The notes beneath the pieces are model-generated. The model was not told the DNA's origin. It was given only the letters and a program-made list of their open reading frames with translations, and did no database searches. This document shows positions 5,533-8,668 of a DNA stretch of 8,668 nt, one piece after another (within the stretch, counting starts at the first letter, position 1; each line of letters begins with the position of its first letter). The stretch is taken from positions 1 to 8,668 of the forward strand of contig JAKONS010000167.1 in assembly GCA_022701845.1 (NCBI GenBank). The letters are read 5' to 3'. Source of the stretch: Burkholderiaceae bacterium (lineage in GTDB: Bacteria; Pseudomonadota; Gammaproteobacteria; Burkholderiales; Burkholderiaceae). The translations under genes were made by a program, and so were the position numbers.

Positions 5533-8500
5533 ATGACAGACAGACCCGAAGGCACCATCCGCATCCGTGGCGCCCGCCAGCACAACCTCAAGAATCTCGA
5601 CCTCGACATCCGCACCGGCGAACTGACGGTGGTGACCGGGCCCAGCGGCTCCGGCAAGTCGAGCCTGGTGTTCGACACCCTCTATGCCGAAGGCCAGCGG
5701 CGCTATGTGGAGACCTTCTCCGCCTACGCCCGCCAGTTCCTCGACCGCATGGACAAGCCGGCGGTCGACCGGGTGGAAGGCGTGCCGCCGGCCATCGCCA
5801 TCGACCAGACCAACCCGGTGCGCTCCTCGCGCTCGACGGTCGGCACGATGACCGAGCTGAACGACCACCTGAAGCTGCTCTACGCCCGCGCCGCCCAGCT
5901 GTTCGACCGCCAGACCGCGCTGCCGGTGCGCCACGACACGCCCGACAGCATCTATGCCGAGATGCAGGCCCGCGCCGCCGCGCTGCAGGACCCGCGGCTG
6001 GTGGTCACCTTCCCGGTCGAGCTGCCGGGGGGCACCTCGGCCGAGGAGGTCGAACAGTGGCTGTCGGCCAGCGGCTTCACCCGGGTGCATGCCGAGCGCG
6101 AGGTGGCCACGCCCACCGGCCCGCGCAAGGTGCTCGACGTGGTGGCCGACCGGTTCCGCATCGGCACCGCCGAACGCGCCCGGGTGGTCGAGGCGATCGA
6201 GGTGGCCCTGAAGCGCGGCGCCGGCCGGGTCACGGTGCACGCCACGCCGTCGGCCGAAGAGGGCCGGGAAGGCGAGGCGCCTGCCGAGACCTGGCGTTTC
6301 TCGCTCGGCCTGCACTGCCCCGAGAGCGACATCCGCTATTCCGACCCGCTGCCGTCGATGTTCAGCTTCAACTCGCCGGCCGGCGCCTGTGAGGTGTGCC
6401 GCGGCTTCGGCCGGGTCATCGGCGTCGACTGGGGCCTGGTGATTCCGGACGAGCGCAAGACCCTGCGCGCCGGCGCGGTCAAGACGATCCAGACGCCCGC
6501 CTGGTCGGAAGCGCAGGACGACCTGATGCGCTATGCCGAGGCCGCCGGCATTCCGCGCGACACCGCCTGGGCCAAGCTCACCCAGGACCAGCGCGACTGG
6601 GTGATCGAGGGCACGCCCGGCTTCAAGGAAGGCAACTGGAACAAGCAGTGGTACGGCATCCGCCGCTTCTTCGGCTACCTGGAGAGCAAGGCCTACAAGA
6701 TGCACATCCGGGTGTTGCTGTCGAAATACCGCAGCTACACCCAGTGCCCGACCTGCGAAGGCGCCCGCCTGAAGCTCGAGCCGCTGCTGTGGCGCATCGG
6801 CAGCAAGGCCGACGCCGACGAGGTGCTGCCGCCGGAAAAACGCTTCCTGCCGGCCGGCGCCACCTGGAGCCGCGCGCAGCTGGAAGCCCTGCCCGGGCTC
6901 TGCCTGCACGACCTGATGATGCTGCCGATCGAGCGGCTGCGCCGTTTCTTCGACCGGGTCGAGCACCACGGCGACGGCACGGTCGCCGGCGAGGCCGACG
7001 CGCAGGCGCTGCGGCTGCTGTTCGAGGAGATCACCACCCGGCTGCGCTATCTGCACGATGTCGGCATCGGCTACCTGACGCTCGACCGCCAGAGCCGCAC
7101 CCTGTCGGGCGGCGAGGTGCAGCGCATCAACCTGACGACCGCGCTCGGCACCTCGCTGGTGAACACCCTGTTCGTGCTGGACGAGCCCAGCATCGGCCTG
7201 CATCCGCGCGACATGGACCGCATCACCGAGGCGATGCACCGGCTGCGCGACGCCGGCAACACGCTGGTGGTGGTGGAACACGACCCGGCGGTGATGCTGG
7301 CGGCCGACCGGGTGATCGACATGGGCCCCGGCCCGGGCGAGCGCGGCGGCGAGATCGTCTTCGACGGCACCACCGACGAACTGCGCCGCGCCGACACCCT
7401 CACCGGCGCCTACCTGGGCGGCCGCAAGCAGGTCGGCATGGGCATGAAGCGGCTGGTGGCCGACAGCACGCCCCGGCTCATCCTGGAGGGCGTGACCGAG
7501 CACAACCTGCAGAACGTGTCGGTCGACATTCCGCTGCAGCGGCTGGTGTCGATCACCGGCGTCAGCGGTTCGGGCAAGTCGAGCCTGGTGCAGGACGTGC
7601 TGGCGCCGGCGCTGCTGCGCCATTTCGGCAAGGCGACCGAGACGCCCGGCAAGCACGAGCGGCTGCTGGGTGCCGACCACCTGGCCGACGTGGTGTTCGT
7701 CGACCAGTCGCCGATCGGCAAGACCGCGCGCTCGAACCCGGTGAGCTATGTGGGCGCCTGGGACGCGATGCGCGAGATCTTCGCCACCTCGCCGATGGCC
7801 CGCGAGCGCAAGTACACCGCGTCGAAGTTCAGCTTCAACTCGGGCGACGGGCGCTGCCCGACCTGCGGCGGCTCCGGCTTCGAGCATGTCGAGATGCAGT
7901 TCCTGTCGGACGTCTACCTGCGCTGCCCCGACTGCGACGGCCGCCGCTACCGCGCCGAGATCCTCGAGGTGACGATCGAGCGCGGCGGCCGCGCCCTCAG
8001 CGTGGCCGACGTGCTGGAGCTCACGGTGAGCGAGGCCGCCGGTTTGTTCGCCACCGACCGCGAGGTGCTGCGCGCGCTGCAGCCGATCGTCGACGTGGGC
8101 CTGGAATACGTGAAGATGGGCCAGCCGGTGCCGACGCTGTCGGGCGGCGAGGCGCAGCGCCTGAAACTGGCCGGCTTCCTGGCCGAGGCGGCCCGCACCG
8201 GCAGCAGCAGCCGCCAGCCGGTGGCGCGCAAGGGCACGCTGTTCCTGTTCGACGAGCCCACCACCGGCCTGCATTTCGACGACATCGCCAAGCTGATGCG
8301 CGCCATGCGCAAGCTGCTCGAAGCCGGGCATTCGCTGGTGGTGATCGAACACAACCTCGACGTGATCCGCGCCAGCGACTGGGTGATCGACCTCGGCCCC
8401 GAGGGCGGCGAGGGCGGTGGCCTGGTGGTGGCGGTCGGGCCACCGGAAGAGCTGCGTCAGCACACCACCTCGCACACCGGCCGTGCCCTGGCCGACTATG

Positions 8501-8668
8501 AAAAGGCGCTGGGCGTGGGCGGCCACGCGGCCGAGGAAGGCATGCCGCTGCAGCATGCGCTGAAGGCGCGCCGCAAGGCGGCCGCCGGCCCGAACGCGAT
8601 CCAGATCGTGAACGCCCGCGAACACAACCTGAAGGGCATCAGCGTCGATATTCCGCGCGGCATCTTCA
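5533..8668 (+). CDS. uvrA: Tandem UvrA-family protein: one complete UvrA unit plus start of a second, cut by window edge
   Basis: 1045 codons are visible without a stop. Unit 1 (about residues 9-965) is a complete UvrA-like ABC ATPase: Walker A GPSGSGKS (36-43), an interaction-domain-like insert ending near VVADRFRIG, zinc-module cysteines C286/C289, a CPTC pair (C405/C408), signature LSGGE (524-528) and Walker B acids D550-E551. Its second ATPase has Walker A GVSGSGKS (676-683), a zinc finger of pattern CxxC-x19-CxxC (C775/C778, C798/C801), LSGGE (869-873) and D907-E908. After a charged linker the sequence restarts at residue 1023 with IQIVNAREHNLKGISVDIP, mirroring residues 9-27 of unit 1. 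Canonical UvrA is about 940 residues and ends after one unit; it recognises DNA damage and loads UvrB in nucleotide excision repair. Whether this protein works in repair is unknown. It may be a paralogue beside a normal uvrA elsewhere. Confidence 0.9.
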   Translation, partial: MTDRPEGTIRIRGARQHNLKNLDLDIRTGELTVVTGPSGSGKSSLVFDTLYAEGQRRYVETFSAYARQFLDRMDKPAVDRVEGVPPAIAIDQTNPVRSSRSTVGTMTELNDHLKLLYARAAQLFDRQTALPVRHDTPDSIYAEMQARAAALQDPRLVVTFPVELPGGTSAEEVEQWLSASGFTRVHAEREVATPTGPRKVLDVVADRFRIGTAERARVVEAIEVALKRGAGRVTVHATPSAEEGREGEAPAETWRFSLGLHCPESDIRYSDPLPSMFSFNSPAGACEVCRGFGRVIGVDWGLVIPDERKTLRAGAVKTIQTPAWSEAQDDLMRYAEAAGIPRDTAWAKLTQDQRDWVIEGTPGFKEGNWNKQWYGIRRFFGYLESKAYKMHIRVLLSKYRSYTQCPTCEGARLKLEPLLWRIGSKADADEVLPPEKRFLPAGATWSRAQLEALPGLCLHDLMMLPIERLRRFFDRVEHHGDGTVAGEADAQALRLLFEEITTRLRYLHDVGIGYLTLDRQSRTLSGGEVQRINLTTALGTSLVNTLFVLDEPSIGLHPRDMDRITEAMHRLRDAGNTLVVVEHDPAVMLAADRVIDMGPGPGERGGEIVFDGTTDELRRADTLTGAYLGGRKQVGMGMKRLVADSTPRLILEGVTEHNLQNVSVDIPLQRLVSITGVSGSGKSSLVQDVLAPALLRHFGKATETPGKHERLLGADHLADVVFVDQSPIGKTARSNPVSYVGAWDAMREIFATSPMARERKYTASKFSFNSGDGRCPTCGGSGFEHVEMQFLSDVYLRCPDCDGRRYRAEILEVTIERGGRALSVADVLELTVSEAAGLFATDREVLRALQPIVDVGLEYVKMGQPVPTLSGGEAQRLKLAGFLAEAARTGSSSRQPVARKGTLFLFDEPTTGLHFDDIAKLMRAMRKLLEAGHSLVVIEHNLDVIRASDWVIDLGPEGGEGGGLVVAVGPPEELRQHTTSHTGRALADYEKALGVGGHAAEEGMPLQHALKARRKAAAGPNAIQIVNAREHNLKGISVDIPRGIF

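Noticed and set aside
3889..8625. A 1578-codon open frame on the minus strand, antisense to uvrA and running through the dipeptidase gene into cca.
   Set aside because: It is a shadow frame created by high GC content. Its translation is a low-complexity mix of His, Arg, Gln, Ala, Val and Gly without recognisable domains, while the opposite strand carries clear UvrA motifs and the same strand carries the dipeptidase in another frame.

Overview
The window is uniformly GC-rich with strong G/C preference at third codon positions. Its protein sequences look like those of a betaproteobacterium of the order Burkholderiales, most likely Comamonadaceae-like; this is an inference from protein resemblance, not a database match. 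It reads as a chromosomal housekeeping neighbourhood. I see no tRNA or rRNA, insertion sequence, CRISPR array, phage gene or toxin-antitoxin pair.

Layout, left to right. (1) 1-1282, minus: N-terminal part of a periplasmic Slt-type lytic murein transglycosylase; its catalytic domain lies beyond the left edge. (2) 1281-1865, plus: 5-formyltetrahydrofolate cyclo-ligase, divergent from (1), with the two start codons overlapping in one CATG. (3) 1866-2223: a gene-free gap with several inverted repeats. (4) 2224-2937, plus: a LytTR-type response regulator with no histidine kinase beside it. (5) 2924-4168, minus: multifunctional CCA-adding tRNA nucleotidyltransferase, overlapping (4) tail-to-tail by 14 bp. 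(6) 4257-5369, minus: an exported M19-family (membrane) dipeptidase, predicted Tat lipoprotein, probably co-transcribed with cca. (7) 5370-5532: a divergent intergenic region with a strong inverted repeat. (8) 5533 to the right edge, plus: a UvrA-family protein that completes one full UvrA unit (about 965 residues) and then reads on, without a stop, into the start of a second UvrA-like unit.

The genes do not form one pathway. They cover cell-wall turnover (slt, and perhaps the dipeptidase), folate salvage, tRNA 3'-end maturation, signal transduction and DNA repair or UvrA-like ATPase activity. The most notable feature is the tandem UvrA architecture at the right edge. The orphan LytTR regulator behind a long structured leader and the head-to-head overlapping starts of slt and the cyclo-ligase are secondary points of interest. 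I found no convincing evidence for an entirely new system.
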